DNA of 64,000 nucleotides from positions 21,038-85,037 of the forward strand of contig CAKSPH010000009.1 of NCBI GenBank assembly GCA_934481355.1, read 5' to 3'. The notes below the pieces were generated by a model. The model saw nothing but the letters and a program-made list of their open reading frames with translations, was not told where the DNA came from and searched no databases. Below, piece after piece: positions 7,890-17,868 of the stretch; position 1 is the stretch's first letter, and the number at the start of each line of letters is the position of its first letter. The stretch is from an uncultured Oscillospiraceae bacterium (GTDB lineage: Bacteria > Bacillota > Clostridia > Oscillospirales > Ruminococcaceae). A program made the translations under genes and the position numbers.

Positions 7890-9878
7890 ATGGCTGAAAA
7901 CGAAAAGACTCAGGAAATGAGCTACGGCGCGGACGACATACAGGTCTTAAAAGGACTTGAGGCCGTCAGAAAGCGCCCGGGTATGTACGTTGGTTCTTCA
8001 GGCGAGGGCGGTCTGCACCACCTTGTTTATGAGATAGTCGATAACGCTATCGACGAGGCTCTTGCGGGCTACTGCACCGAAATCAACGTGTCTATCCTGC
8101 CTGACAATATAATCAGGGTAGTGGACAACGGGCGCGGTATTCCTACTGCCATCAACCATGCCGAGGGTATCTCTGCGGCTACTGTCGTATTTACGGTGCT
8201 CCATGCCGGCGGTAAGTTCGGCGGCGGCGGATATAAGGTTGCAGGCGGTCTGCACGGCGTTGGCGCTTCCGTTGTTAACGCGCTTTCTGAATGGCTGGAG
8301 GTCAAGATATACGACGGTAAGCACATTCACTTCCAGAGGTTTGAGCGCGGCGAATACAGCGAGCCTATCAAGGTCATCGGAGATACAGACCGCACCGGTA
8401 CTACCGTTACGTTCAAGCCGGACGGTCAGATATTCCACACAACTGAATTCAGCTATGCCACGCTTCAGGACAGGCTGCGTGAAAAGGCATTCCTTAACGG
8501 CGGACTGAAAATAACCCTTGAGGACACCCGCGACCCTGAGAATCCGGTTTATGAGGAAATGATGTACGAGGGCGGAATCAGGAGCTACGTTGAGTGGCTT
8601 AACAAGAAGCGCGGCGCCGACGTGCTCCACCCGGACGTTATTTATCTCACCGGAGATATGAACGGGATAAACGTTGAGATAGCGTTCCAGTATACCACGG
8701 ACTTCAACTCCGAGATATTCCGTTCCTTTGCGAACGATATTCACACCGGCGAGGGCGGTACTCATGAGCTGGGCTTCAAGAAGGCGCTCAGCAAGGTAGT
8801 GAACGACTACGCCAAGGCGTACAAGGAAGCCCAGGAGAAGAACAAGCCGAAGAAGAAATCCGCGAAGAAGGGCGAGGAGGAAAAGCCTTTCAGCGGTTAC
8901 AGCGGCGAGGCTATCCGCGAGGCTATAAACGCGGTTATTTCCGTTAAGCTGCCGGAGTGCGAGTTTGAGGGTCAGACCAAGAGCAAGCTCGGCAACCCGG
9001 AGGTTCAGCCGGTAGTTTACAAGATAGCAGTGGAGCAGCTCACATATTACTTTGAGGAGCACCCTGACACCGCTATGATCATCATGAACAAGGCGATGAA
9101 CTCCCAGGCGGCGCGGGATGCGGCCAAGAAGGCCATGGAGGCAAAGCGCAAGTCCGTTATGGACAGCAACGGTCTGCCCGGAAAGCTGGCGGACTGCTCC
9201 GAGAGAGATCCCTCAGTTACCGAAATATACATCGTCGAGGGAGATTCTGCGGGCGGTTCTGCAAAGAGCGGACGCGACAGAAGATTCCAGGCTATCCTTG
9301 CGCTTTGGGGTAAAATGCTGAACGTTGAAAAGGCAAGAGCTGACAAGGTTTACAACAACGACAAGCTTTCCCCGGTTGTTAAGGCGCTCGGCACCGGTAT
9401 TGCCGAGGACTTCGACATCACGAAGCTCAGATACGGGCGCGTTATCATAATGGCGGATGCCGATGTCGATGGCGCTCACATTTCCACGCTTATGCTGACG
9501 TTCTTCTTCCGCTTCATGAGGCCGCTTATCGAGCAGGGTCATGTGTATATTGCACAGCCGCCGCTGTTCAAGGTCGCAAAGGGCAAGACTGTAAAGTACG
9601 CATTCTCTGATGAGGAACGAGATGTTTATATAAAGGAGCTTTCCGGCGAATCCGGCTCAAAGGTCGATGTTCAGCGCTACAAAGGTCTTGGTGAGATGGA
9701 TCCCGAACAGCTCTGGGAAACTACCATGAATCCTGAGACCCGCACGATGGTGCGCGTTACCGTTGAGGACGCCGCAAAGGCTGACGAGATAATGACGATA
9801 CTCATGGGCGACAAGGTAGAGCCCAGAAGAGAATTTATCGAACAGAACGCAACACTGGTAAAGAATCTCGATTTCTAA
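7890..9878 (+). CDS. gyrB: DNA gyrase subunit B
   Basis: ATPase subunit of gyrase, which introduces negative supercoils with GyrA. The 662 residues fit Firmicutes GyrB. Visible parts: GHKL ATPase domain (VLKGLEAVRKRPGMYVGS near residue 18, EIVDNAIDEALAG, DNGRGIP, GLHGVGASVVNAL), the transducer domain with a lysine-rich insert (KKKSAKKGEEEK) near 320-335, TOPRIM motif EGDSAGGSAKSGRDR with DADVDGAHI, and the C-terminal PRREFIEQNA region. GGAGGG lies upstream of the ATG. Its own promoter is at 7768-7796. Confidence 0.98.
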   Translation: MAENEKTQEMSYGADDIQVLKGLEAVRKRPGMYVGSSGEGGLHHLVYEIVDNAIDEALAGYCTEINVSILPDNIIRVVDNGRGIPTAINHAEGISAATVVFTVLHAGGKFGGGGYKVAGGLHGVGASVVNALSEWLEVKIYDGKHIHFQRFERGEYSEPIKVIGDTDRTGTTVTFKPDGQIFHTTEFSYATLQDRLREKAFLNGGLKITLEDTRDPENPVYEEMMYEGGIRSYVEWLNKKRGADVLHPDVIYLTGDMNGINVEIAFQYTTDFNSEIFRSFANDIHTGEGGTHELGFKKALSKVVNDYAKAYKEAQEKNKPKKKSAKKGEEEKPFSGYSGEAIREAINAVISVKLPECEFEGQTKSKLGNPEVQPVVYKIAVEQLTYYFEEHPDTAMIIMNKAMNSQAARDAAKKAMEAKRKSVMDSNGLPGKLADCSERDPSVTEIYIVEGDSAGGSAKSGRDRRFQAILALWGKMLNVEKARADKVYNNDKLSPVVKALGTGIAEDFDITKLRYGRVIIMADADVDGAHISTLMLTFFFRFMRPLIEQGHVYIAQPPLFKVAKGKTVKYAFSDEERDVYIKELSGESGSKVDVQRYKGLGEMDPEQLWETTMNPETRTMVRVTVEDAAKADEIMTILMGDKVEPRREFIEQNATLVKNLDF

Positions 9879-9931
9879 ACCTATTGTCGATGCTGATAAA
9901 TAATCAACCGCTTGTATAATTTTAAGAGGAA

Positions 9932-10573
9932 GTGATAGGTATTTCTAACGGACTTTTGCCGGAACTCGGCGAGAATAAGGATGATAATACGACCGCTGTT
10001 GAGCCGCTGTTCAAGTTCAGCTATGACAATACGCTGGAGGAGATAGACGGCGCTATGAAGTCGTTTCAGCAGCGGTTCAAGAGCAAGCGCGGAATGTTCA
10101 TGATAGTGGCTTATGCTGCTCTTACGGTTGCCGTACTGGTTTCTATCATTATGAATCCTACGTCTGTGTTTGCCTATGCGGCACTGCTTTTCTGCGGTCT
10201 CGGACTGGTGTACAGCCTTACAGACAAGCAGAGGGCACGCAGGCGGACGATAGACGCGCTCCGAGACATGAATCCGGAGGAATACACCGCAGCTTTCTTT
10301 GACGACAGGATAGAGATAGAAACGATCATCAGACCCAGGGAGAAAGAGGTCCGCGTTAAACTTGACGAGGAGGCGGACGACGAGATAATTTCTCCGCTGA
10401 AAACCACGTTTGTTGTCGGGCAGGATCTGCTTGAATTCATAGAAAATGACGAAGCCCTGCTGCTGGTGTTCAACAGGCAGCAGATATACTGTTTCCCGAA
10501 GAGATGTCTTTCCATGGAACAGGAGAGCGAGGTCAGGAATTTTCTGACGAACAGACTAAAGTCGGAAAATTGA
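9932..10573 (+). CDS. YcxB-like membrane protein
   Basis: About 213 residues: a soluble N-terminus, two predicted membrane spans (about 52-72, FMIVAYAALTVAVLVSIIM, and 76-95, VFAYAALLFCGLGLVYSL), then a cytoplasmic domain with the pattern of YcxB-like proteins (AFFDDRIEIETIIRP ... LLLVFNRQQIYCFPKRCLS). The function of that family is unknown. Start is unsure: GTG 9932 is almost touching the AAGAGGA ribosome site, while ATT 9941 would be at a better distance. It sits between gyrB and gyrA, ending 12 bp before gyrA, so it is probably co-transcribed with gyrase. Confidence 0.65.
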   Translation: MIGISNGLLPELGENKDDNTTAVEPLFKFSYDNTLEEIDGAMKSFQQRFKSKRGMFMIVAYAALTVAVLVSIIMNPTSVFAYAALLFCGLGLVYSLTDKQRARRRTIDALRDMNPEEYTAAFFDDRIEIETIIRPREKEVRVKLDEEADDEIISPLKTTFVVGQDLLEFIENDEALLLVFNRQQIYCFPKRCLSMEQESEVRNFLTNRLKSEN

Positions 10574-10585
10574 TTTGGAGGTAAA

Positions 10586-13222
10586 ATGGATATTGATTTC
10601 AGCTTGGAAAAGCTAATAAATGTTGACTTGGAGCAGACGATGAAAACATCGTTCATTCAGTATTCTATGTCGGTAATCACCGCGAGAGCGCTCCCGGACG
10701 TAAGGGACGGTCTTAAGCCGGTTCACCGCCGTATAATCTACACCATGAACGACGCTGGCAATACCTCTGACAAGCCTTTCAGAAAGTGCGCCTACACCGT
10801 CGGCGAGGTACTCGGTAAATACCACCCGCACGGCGACGCTTCAGTTTATGACGCGCTCGTCCGTCTGGCGCAGGATTTCTCGCTCAGATACCCGCTTATC
10901 GACGGTCACGGAAACTTCGGCTCCGTGGACGGCGACCCGGCTGCGGCTTACCGTTACACCGAGGCAAGGCTCGCGAAGATATCCAACGAAATGGTTCAGG
11001 ATATCGGAAAGAAAGTCGTTGATTTCACCACGAACTATGATGATAAGCTTCAGGAGCCTGTCGTACTTCCGTCAAGATTCCCGAACCTGCTGGTAAACGG
11101 CAGCAATGGTATCGCAGTCGGTATGGCAACGAATATCCCGCCGCACAACCTCGGCGAAGTCATTGACGCAATCATGCTGATGATAGACAATCCCGATGTC
11201 ACCATTGAGGAGCTCATGACCCAGATACAGGGTCCGGATTTCCCGACAGGCGGCATAATCATGGGTTACAGCGGCATTCGATCGGCTTATTACACCGGGC
11301 GCGGAAAGATAATACTCCGCGGACGTGCAAACATCGTTGAGGAAAAGGATCACACCCGCATAATCATCGACGAGATTCCCTATATGGTAAATAAAGCTCG
11401 TCTGCTTATGAGCATAGGCGACCTTGTCCGCGACAAGCGCATTGAGGGAATCAGCACGGTGCGCGATGAATCCGACAGAAACGGAATGCGCGTTGTTATC
11501 GAGCTAAAGCGCGACGCAAACGCAAACGTGGTGCTCAACAAGCTGTACTCCTTCACCCAGCTCCAGGATACGGTGGGAGTTATCATGCTGGCGCTGGTAA
11601 ACGGTCAGCCGAAGATACTCAACCTCAGGGAGTGCCTTGAATACTACCTTGATTTCCAGGTTGACGTTATCACTCGCCGCACGAAGTACGACCTTGACAA
11701 GGCTCTTGAAAGGGAGCATATCCTTGAGGGCTTCCTTATCGCCATCGACTTCATTGACGAGGTTATTGCGATACTTCGTTCCAGCAAGAGCATTCCAGAG
11801 GGCAAGGAAAGACTTGTGGAGCGCTTCAGGGACATTGACGTTTCTTCCACCGGTTTCTTTGACAAGGGAACATATTCGCTTTCTGAGGCGCAGGCGGACG
11901 CTATCGTCCAGATGAGACTCGGTGCGCTGACCGGCATGGAGAAGTCCAAGGTAATCGACGAGCTCCAGGAAAAACGCGCGACTATCAAGGAAATGCGGGA
12001 GATACTCGCAGACCACAACAAGCTGCTGCGCGTAATCGGCGACGAGCTTTCCGTTATCAAGAAAAAGTACAACGACGCAAGACGCACAAAGATAGAGCCG
12101 GTAAGCGGCGAGGTGGATATTGAGGACCTTATTCCCGAGGAGGACTGCGTTGTTACCTATACAAATATAGGCTACATCAAGCGCCAGCCTGCTGAGATAT
12201 ATAATATCCAGAAGCGCGGCGGCAAGGGCGTTTCCGGCATGAAGCAGAGGGACGAGGATTTCGTTGAGAATATGTTCATCTCCTCCAGCCATGAAAATAT
12301 CCTGTTCATCACGAATCAGGGCAATATGTACCGCCTGAAATGCTACGAAATTCCCGAGGGAAGCAAGCAGTCACGCGGTATGAACATCGTTAACCTCCTC
12401 CAGCTCAACGAGGGCGAGAGGGTCGCGGCGATGATGACTACACATGATTTCGCGGAGAACAAGTACTTTATCTGTGTAACAAAGAATGGCACCGTAAAGC
12501 GCACCAAGTTATCTGAATACAAGAATGTCCGCAAGAAGGGACTCCGCGCGATAACGCTTGTGGAGGGAGATGAGATTGCGTCCGCATTCCTGACGGAGGG
12601 CGACTGCCGTATTCTTACCGCCACCAGAAACGGCGCGGCTATCTGCTTTGACGAAAATGACTGCCGTCCGCTCAGCAGACAGGCAAGGGGCGTTAAGGCC
12701 ATAAAGCTCCGCGACAATGATTATGTTGTCGGAGCAACTAAGGTATTTGACGAGAGCGCGACTATTCTTACGGTTACGGATATGGGCATGGGGCGGCGCT
12801 GTGCAGTTTCAAGCTACCGTCAGCAGAGGCGCGGCGGATTCGGTCTGAAGAACTACAAGGTAAGCGACGAAAAGGGCTATGTATGCGGAATCCGCACACT
12901 TGGTCAGGATGATGACGTTATCCTAATCAGCACTGATGGAATCATCATCAGATTCCGTGCGAATGACATGAGAGTAATGGGCAGATCTGCTACCGGAGTT
13001 CGCGTAATGCGTCTTGCAGAGGAAAGCAGGGTAGCTACATTCACAAGAACGCCGCATGACGATTCTGAGAGCACCGAGGAAATTGAAAAGGTTTCCGATG
13101 AAGAAATTCAGGCTTCCCTGAACGAGGACGCCGCCGAGGTCGTTGAACCGGACGATGTGACTCCGGACGATGACGAGGGTGCGGAAGCTCCTGAGAATTC
13201 CGAGGACAGCACTGAGGAATAA
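10586..13222 (+). CDS. gyrA: DNA gyrase subunit A
   Basis: Breakage-reunion subunit of gyrase, 878 residues. The catalytic tyrosine is Y124 in [10 protein letters not shown]. The C-terminal domain has the GyrA-box QKRGGKG, which marks gyrase rather than topoisomerase IV. The quinolone region reads [13 protein letters not shown], with Ala85 where E. coli has Ser83; Asp89 (E. coli Asp87) is kept. The last ~55 residues are a very acidic tail ([12 protein letters not shown] ... [11 protein letters not shown]). GGAGG lies 6 nt before the ATG. A terminator follows at 13239-13271. Confidence 0.98.
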   Translation: MDIDFSLEKLINVDLEQTMKTSFIQYSMSVITARALPDVRDGLKPVHRRIIYTMNDAGNTSDKPFRKCAYTVGEVLGKYHPHGDASVYDALVRLAQDFSLRYPLIDGHGNFGSVDGDPAAAYRYTEARLAKISNEMVQDIGKKVVDFTTNYDDKLQEPVVLPSRFPNLLVNGSNGIAVGMATNIPPHNLGEVIDAIMLMIDNPDVTIEELMTQIQGPDFPTGGIIMGYSGIRSAYYTGRGKIILRGRANIVEEKDHTRIIIDEIPYMVNKARLLMSIGDLVRDKRIEGISTVRDESDRNGMRVVIELKRDANANVVLNKLYSFTQLQDTVGVIMLALVNGQPKILNLRECLEYYLDFQVDVITRRTKYDLDKALEREHILEGFLIAIDFIDEVIAILRSSKSIPEGKERLVERFRDIDVSSTGFFDKGTYSLSEAQADAIVQMRLGALTGMEKSKVIDELQEKRATIKEMREILADHNKLLRVIGDELSVIKKKYNDARRTKIEPVSGEVDIEDLIPEEDCVVTYTNIGYIKRQPAEIYNIQKRGGKGVSGMKQRDEDFVENMFISSSHENILFITNQGNMYRLKCYEIPEGSKQSRGMNIVNLLQLNEGERVAAMMTTHDFAENKYFICVTKNGTVKRTKLSEYKNVRKKGLRAITLVEGDEIASAFLTEGDCRILTATRNGAAICFDENDCRPLSRQARGVKAIKLRDNDYVVGATKVFDESATILTVTDMGMGRRCAVSSYRQQRRGGFGLKNYKVSDEKGYVCGIRTLGQDDDVILISTDGIIIRFRANDMRVMGRSATGVRVMRLAEESRVATFTRTPHDDSESTEEIEKVSDEEIQASLNEDAAEVVEPDDVTPDDDEGAEAPENSEDSTEE

Positions 13223-13238
13223 ACTATAACTAAATAGG

Positions 13239-13271
13239 TTCGCCCGGATCGTAATAATTCGGGCGAATTTT
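13239..13271 (+). terminator. Terminator after gyrA
   Basis: TTCGCCCG (13239-13246) pairs perfectly with CGGGCGAA (13260-13267) and is followed by TTTTG. Confidence 0.75.
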
Positions 13272-13277
13272 GTGGAA

Positions 13278-13293
13278 CGTTCCACGTGGAACA
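13278..13293. promoter_or_regulatory. parS: parS-like site upstream of mnmG
   Basis: CGTTCCACGTGGAACA contains the perfect 14-bp palindrome GTTCCACGTGGAAC, a known ParB-site variant of TGTTTCACGTGAAACA. Confidence 0.8.
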
Positions 13294-13325
13294 TTTTGTC
13301 GAACAGGACGAAAGGAAGATGTTGA

Positions 13326-15218
13326 TTGGAAGGCGGATACACGCTTGAAGAATATGATGTAGCTGTTATAGGTGCCGGTCATGCCGGCTGCGAGGCTGCA
13401 CTTGCCGCTGCAAGGCTCGGATTAAAGACAGCGATATTTACTCTGTCGCTGGACTGTATCGCGAATATGCCCTGCAACCCTTGTATAGGGGGCTCTGCAA
13501 AGGGGCAGATAGTATGCGAGATTGATTCCCTCGGCGGGGAAATGGGCAGGGCGGCTGACGCAACGTTTATTCAGTCCCGGATACTTAACCGCGGAAAGGG
13601 ACCGGCAGTCCACAGCCTGAGAGTGCAGAGCGACCGCGTAAAGTACCACACATATATGAAGCAGTCTCTGGAGAACACACCGAATCTGTTCATCAAGCAG
13701 GCTGAAGTGATCTCCGTGGACGCAGAAAACGGAAGAGTAACGGCAGTACGCACGAAACTCGGAGCAATCCACCCGGTAAAGGCTGCGATAATCACGACGG
13801 GAACCTATCTGAACGGAAAGATACACATCGGTGAGCTGAGTTACAGCAGCGGCCCGGATAATCTTCTTCCGTCAAGCGGGCTTACACAGTGCCTTAAAGA
13901 TCTCGGCGTATCTATGCGGAGATTCAAGACAGGCACTCCGGCAAGAGTGCACAGGCGCTCAATTGATTTCTCGGTGATGGAGAAGCAGACCGGCGATGAA
14001 CAGATAATGCCGTTTGCTTTCGACAACGAGGAGGAGCTCCACAATGTCGCTGATTGTTATGTGACATATACGAATGCAGAAACGCACAAGGTGATACTGG
14101 ACAACCTGGACAGGTCGCCGCTGTATTCCGGCAGGATAGAGGGAATAGGTCCGCGCTACTGCCCGAGCATTGAGGACAAGATAGTAAGATTCCGGGACAA
14201 GGAGCGACATCAGCTTTTTGTTGAACCGATGGGACTTGATACGGACGAATACTATCTTCAGGGAATGTCGTCATCGCTGCCGGAAGATGTTCAGCTGAAA
14301 TTCCTGCGCACGATAAAGGGACTGGAGCGCGTTGAGATAATGCGCCCGGCTTATGCGATTGAATACGACTGCTGCGACCCGCTGGAGCTCCTGCCGACTC
14401 TGGAGTTCAAGAAGATATCCGGGCTTTACGGTGCCGGACAATTCAACTGCACCAGTGGATATGAGGAAGCCGCAGCGCAGGGAATCGTTGCCGGAATAAA
14501 CGCGGCACTGAAAATTCAGGGACGTGAGCCTATGATACTTGACCGCGCCTCCAGTTATATCGGTACGCTGATTGACGACCTTGTAACAAAGGGCTGCTCT
14601 GAGCCGTACAGAATGATGACCTCCCGCAGTGAATACCGTCTGATACTCCGGCAGGACAATGCTGCTGACAGACTGCTTCCCATCGGGCATAGGGTAGGGC
14701 TGGTCTCCGACGAGAGATTCCGGAAGTTCCTTGATGAAAAGGCAATTTGCGAGGCTGAACTGGAACGCATAAAATCAGTTCTGATACACCCGTCGGACGA
14801 AGTGAACAAGCTGCTGCGCGAAAAGGGAACGTCAGAAATCACGGCAGGAGTCCGTATGATAGAGCTGCTGAAGCGTCCGCAGATAGAGTATACTGACCTT
14901 GCGCCGTTTGACCCGGGCAGACCAGCGCTCAAGTATTCTCTGGTGAATAAGCTTGAAATTGAGCTCAAATATTCTGGCTACATTAAAATACAGCAGGAGC
15001 AGATTGAAAAAATGCGCCGTCTTGAGGAAAAAACGCTCCCTGCGGATATAGACTACAAGAAGATTAAGGGCCTCCGGCTGGAGGCTCAGGAAAAGCTGAA
15101 CAGATTCAGACCGCTGAACGTAGGTCAGGCAGGCAGAATCTCCGGTGTTAATCCGGCGGACGTGTCAGTACTGCTTATATGGCTTGCGGGAAAGAATGGA
15201 GGTGCGGCAAATGAATGA
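13326..15218 (+). CDS. mnmG: tRNA uridine-5-carboxymethylaminomethyl(34) synthesis enzyme MnmG
   Basis: FAD-dependent enzyme that with MnmE modifies the wobble uridine of several tRNAs. The 630 residues have the FAD dinucleotide fold at the N-terminus ([20 protein letters not shown]), the MnmG signatures [21 protein letters not shown] and [35 protein letters not shown], and the C-terminal helical MnmE-binding region. The start is TTG at 13326 with AAAGGAAG about 8 nt before it; the nearby ATG at 13319 is out of frame. Downstream rsmG starts inside its last codons. Confidence 0.96.
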   Translation: MEGGYTLEEYDVAVIGAGHAGCEAALAAARLGLKTAIFTLSLDCIANMPCNPCIGGSAKGQIVCEIDSLGGEMGRAADATFIQSRILNRGKGPAVHSLRVQSDRVKYHTYMKQSLENTPNLFIKQAEVISVDAENGRVTAVRTKLGAIHPVKAAIITTGTYLNGKIHIGELSYSSGPDNLLPSSGLTQCLKDLGVSMRRFKTGTPARVHRRSIDFSVMEKQTGDEQIMPFAFDNEEELHNVADCYVTYTNAETHKVILDNLDRSPLYSGRIEGIGPRYCPSIEDKIVRFRDKERHQLFVEPMGLDTDEYYLQGMSSSLPEDVQLKFLRTIKGLERVEIMRPAYAIEYDCCDPLELLPTLEFKKISGLYGAGQFNCTSGYEEAAAQGIVAGINAALKIQGREPMILDRASSYIGTLIDDLVTKGCSEPYRMMTSRSEYRLILRQDNAADRLLPIGHRVGLVSDERFRKFLDEKAICEAELERIKSVLIHPSDEVNKLLREKGTSEITAGVRMIELLKRPQIEYTDLAPFDPGRPALKYSLVNKLEIELKYSGYIKIQQEQIEKMRRLEEKTLPADIDYKKIKGLRLEAQEKLNRFRPLNVGQAGRISGVNPADVSVLLIWLAGKNGGAANE

Positions 15219-15918
15219 CGCTGAAAGAATACGGTTCGTGACGGATAAATTCGCGGAGTCCGGAATTACTATCACAGCTGAAATGGCTGAAAAGCTGGTA
15301 AGACTCTGTGATTTCATGGTGGAGTACAACAAGAATGTAAACCTGACCTCGATTACTGAATTTGAAGAGGTCGTCGTGAAACATTTCGTTGACAGCGTTC
15401 TTCCGTTCTTCATGTGCGATATACCGCAGAGTAGCTCGTTTATTGACGTGGGTACCGGGGCAGGATTCCCGGCATTGCCGCTTCTGGTAGTCAGACCTGA
15501 CCTGAAAGGAACTCTCTGCGACAGCCTTAACAAGCGCTGTGTTTATCTCGAACTTGCCTGCAGGGAGATCGGTGTAAAGGCTGAGATAATCCACGCGCGC
15601 AGCGAGGAACTGGGCAGAAAGAAGCGCGAGTGCTTTGATTTTGCAACTGCCAGGGCAGTTGCGGCTATGCCGGTTCTTTCGGAATATTGCGTTCCGTTTG
15701 TCAGAGTTGGTGGAAGTTTCATTGCACTTAAATCCGTAAATGAGGATATTGAATCCGCAGAGGGTGCTGTTGCAAAGCTCGGCGGGAAAATTGAGCTCAT
15801 TAAAGATTATAATATTCCTAATGGTGACAAAAGACGGCTTGTCGTGGTGAAAAAAATATCGCAGACTCCGACAAAATACCCCAGAAATTCCGCAAATATT
15901 GCGAAAAAGCCACTGTAA
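15211..15918 (+). CDS. rsmG: 16S rRNA (guanine527-N7)-methyltransferase RsmG
   Basis: SAM-dependent methylation of G527 in the 530 loop of 16S rRNA; its loss gives low-level streptomycin resistance in other bacteria. The 235 residues start at ATG 15211 (MNDAERIRF), chosen because GGAGGTG lies 7 nt upstream. The gene overlaps mnmG by 8 nt. Motifs: [19 protein letters not shown], the SAM loop [15 protein letters not shown], and [14 protein letters not shown]. The C-terminal tail after VVVKK is extended and basic. A perfect 12-bp-stem terminator follows. Confidence 0.95.
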   Translation: MNDAERIRFVTDKFAESGITITAEMAEKLVRLCDFMVEYNKNVNLTSITEFEEVVVKHFVDSVLPFFMCDIPQSSSFIDVGTGAGFPALPLLVVRPDLKGTLCDSLNKRCVYLELACREIGVKAEIIHARSEELGRKKRECFDFATARAVAAMPVLSEYCVPFVRVGGSFIALKSVNEDIESAEGAVAKLGGKIELIKDYNIPNGDKRRLVVVKKISQTPTKYPRNSANIAKKPL

Positions 15919-15932
15919 AAAATGATTTGATG

Positions 15933-15972
15933 TCGCATTTCCACTTAATATGGGTGGAAATGCGATTTTTTA
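15933..15972 (+). terminator. Terminator after mnmG-rsmG
   Basis: TCGCATTTCCAC (15933-15944) pairs perfectly with GTGGAAATGCGA (15954-15965), followed by TTTTTTATTG. Confidence 0.9.
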
Positions 15973-15998
15973 TTGTGGATATTATTTCCTTCTCATGC

Positions 15999-16004
15999 TA
16001 TAAT
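15999..16004 (+). promoter_or_regulatory. Putative noc promoter (extended -10)
   Basis: TATAAT preceded by TGC gives an extended -10. The -35 is weak (TGGATA at 17 bp). Confidence 0.5.
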
Positions 16005-16052
16005 TAAGTCAACACAACGGAGCATCTGAAGTCGTGAAAGGACGGTAATTAT

Positions 16053-16883
16053 ATGACAGGATTATTCAAAAACAGGGAAAAGCAGATTCAGCGCGTTGTT
16101 TCTGTTGACGTAGGACTTATAGTGCCGAATCGGTCTCAGCCACGGGGAGAATTTGATGAAAAGGAACTTGCCTCTCTAGCTGAAAGTATTCGCGAAAATG
16201 GGATCCTCCAGCCTATCAATGTCCGCAGGTGCGGTGTGAATTACGAAATCGTCAGCGGGGAGCGCAGATTAAGGGCTGCAAAGATATGCGGCCTTTCAGA
16301 GGTCCCATGTATTATTATTGAAGCTGATGATGAGCGCTCGGCAGTACTTGCCCTGATTGAGAACATACAGCGGCGGGATCTGAGTTACTTTGAAGAGGCA
16401 ATGGCAATTGAGAAGCTTATCAGCTATTATGGGCTCACCCAGGAGGAAGCTGCTGCACGTCTAGGAAAGGCACAATCGACCATTGCAAACAAACTGCGGC
16501 TTCTGAAATTTACTGATTCGGAACGTGGACTGCTGGTTCGCGGAAATATATCTGAACGTCAGGCGCGCGCACTGATAAGGATAGAAGACCAGAAGCTGAG
16601 AGTTCACGCCCTCGGAGAGGTAATCATCAACAGGCTGAACATAGAGCAAACAGAAAAACTGATAGATGAAATGCTTAATGGTAATTTTCCTAAAAAGACC
16701 GAAGCTCCGAAGCCTGCACCACGCAGAAAATTTGTGTTTCCAGTGCCCAGACTTTACATAAACAGTATCAATAAAATCGTGCGCACAATGAAAGAAGCAA
16801 ATATTGACTGCGAGGCTGCAATGAACCGTGTTGGCGATTGCTATGAGTACATCATAAAAATACATTCTGCTGCTGAAATCTGA
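16053..16883 (+). CDS. noc: ParB-family nucleoid occlusion protein Noc
   Basis: A 276-residue ParB-family CTPase-type DNA clamp. ParB N-terminal motifs are present (LVPNRSQPRGEFDEKELASLAESIRENGILQPI, GERRLRAAK, LIENIQRRDL), then a helix-turn-helix (TQEEAAARLGKAQSTIANKLRLL). Its position directly after rsmG and before parA matches noc of Bacillus, where Noc blocks septation over DNA. The basic N-terminus MTGLFKNREKQIQRV is like the Noc membrane-binding amphipathic helix. A second ParB paralogue lies at 17858. Noc rather than a second Spo0J is inferred from synteny and the N-terminus. Confidence 0.85.
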   Translation: MTGLFKNREKQIQRVVSVDVGLIVPNRSQPRGEFDEKELASLAESIRENGILQPINVRRCGVNYEIVSGERRLRAAKICGLSEVPCIIIEADDERSAVLALIENIQRRDLSYFEEAMAIEKLISYYGLTQEEAAARLGKAQSTIANKLRLLKFTDSERGLLVRGNISERQARALIRIEDQKLRVHALGEVIINRLNIEQTEKLIDEMLNGNFPKKTEAPKPAPRRKFVFPVPRLYINSINKIVRTMKEANIDCEAAMNRVGDCYEYIIKIHSAAEI

Positions 16884-16907
16884 ATGCCATATTGACAAAT
16901 CCCCCGG

Positions 16908-16998
16908 TGTTCCATGTGGAACAAAATCCGACAGCAAAATACAATGTTCTACGTGGAACATTGCAAAAATATGTCGGAATGTTGTTCCTCGTGGAACA
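16908..16998. promoter_or_regulatory. parS: Cluster of three parS-like sites upstream of parA
   Basis: TGTTCCATGTGGAACA (16908-16923), TGTTCTACGTGGAACA (16945-16960) and TGTTCCTCGTGGAACA (16983-16998) are evenly spaced by 37-38 bp. Each differs by one central base from the perfect palindrome TGTTCCACGTGGAACA. Confidence 0.85.
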
Positions 16999-17038
16999 TT
17001 TTTTACAAAAAGGGCTTTATTTTTTTATTAGAGTATGC

Positions 17039-17044
17039 TATAAT
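17039..17044 (+). promoter_or_regulatory. Putative parA promoter (extended -10)
   Basis: TATGCTATAAT, an extended -10 just after the parS cluster. No good -35 is seen, and the nearest parS site lies about 40 bp upstream, so ParB/Noc may influence expression. Confidence 0.5.
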
Positions 17045-17076
17045 AGAGATATGATATTATACAAGGGGGAGATATA

Positions 17077-17868
17077 GTGGGCGCTGTTATTGGCATAGTG
17101 AATCAGAAGGGCGGAGTTGGCAAAACAACGACTGCAATAAATATAGCCGCAGGTCTGGGTTCGCTGGGCAAAAAGGTGCTGCTGATAGACTTTGATCCGC
17201 AGGGTAATTCTACGACTGGTTTCGGAATAAAGAAAAAAACTCTCGATGTCTCTACATATGAGATAATTATGGGGGAAGCGCGTCCTCAGGACGGTATCAT
17301 CAGGACAAGATATAAGAATGTTGATATAATTCCGGCAACGAATCAGCTTTGCGAGGCTGAATTACAGCTTGCAGACGTTGAACAGAGAAACCACCAGCTT
17401 CGCAAGGTCATACTTCAGATAAAGGATAATTACGATGTGGTAGTTGTTGACTGCCTTCCGTCGCTTGGAATACTTGCAATTAACGCAATGATTGCGTGTG
17501 ACAGAATAATCGTGCCGATGGTATGCGAACCATTTGCACTTGAGGGACTTGCGCAGCTCATGCAGACAGTTAAGAAAGTGAAGCGCTCTGCAAACAAGGA
17601 TCTTCAGCTTATGGGAATCGTGTTTACAATGATGGACAGAAGACTTGTTGCCAGCAACGAGATAATGCGCGACATCAAGAGAACATTCCCGGCGGACGTT
17701 ATATTCAAGACGCAGATTCCGCGTAATGTCAGAATAACGGAAGCACAGAGCCACGGCGAACCGATAATCTTTTACGATAAGAATTCCAAGGGAGCTGACT
17801 CATACAAGCGGCTTTCCAAGGAAGTACTGGATAAGGTACGCGAAATGGAGAAGAACAATGAGCAATAA
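17077..17868 (+). CDS. parA: Chromosome-partitioning ATPase ParA (Soj)
   Basis: Walker-type ATPase that binds nucleoid DNA and drives segregation with ParB; in Bacillus it also controls DnaA. The 263 residues have the deviant Walker A KGGVGKTT (about 11-18), the switch region VVVDCLPSLG and the DFDPQGN motif. The start is GTG with GGGGGAG upstream. It overlaps parB by 11 nt, giving tight coupling. Confidence 0.96.
   Translation: MGAVIGIVNQKGGVGKTTTAINIAAGLGSLGKKVLLIDFDPQGNSTTGFGIKKKTLDVSTYEIIMGEARPQDGIIRTRYKNVDIIPATNQLCEAELQLADVEQRNHQLRKVILQIKDNYDVVVVDCLPSLGILAINAMIACDRIIVPMVCEPFALEGLAQLMQTVKKVKRSANKDLQLMGIVFTMMDRRLVASNEIMRDIKRTFPADVIFKTQIPRNVRITEAQSHGEPIIFYDKNSKGADSYKRLSKEVLDKVREMEKNNEQ

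Noticed and set aside
16892..17077. 61-codon open frame between noc and parA
   Set aside because: It is made of the three parS-like palindromes and has no ribosome site.
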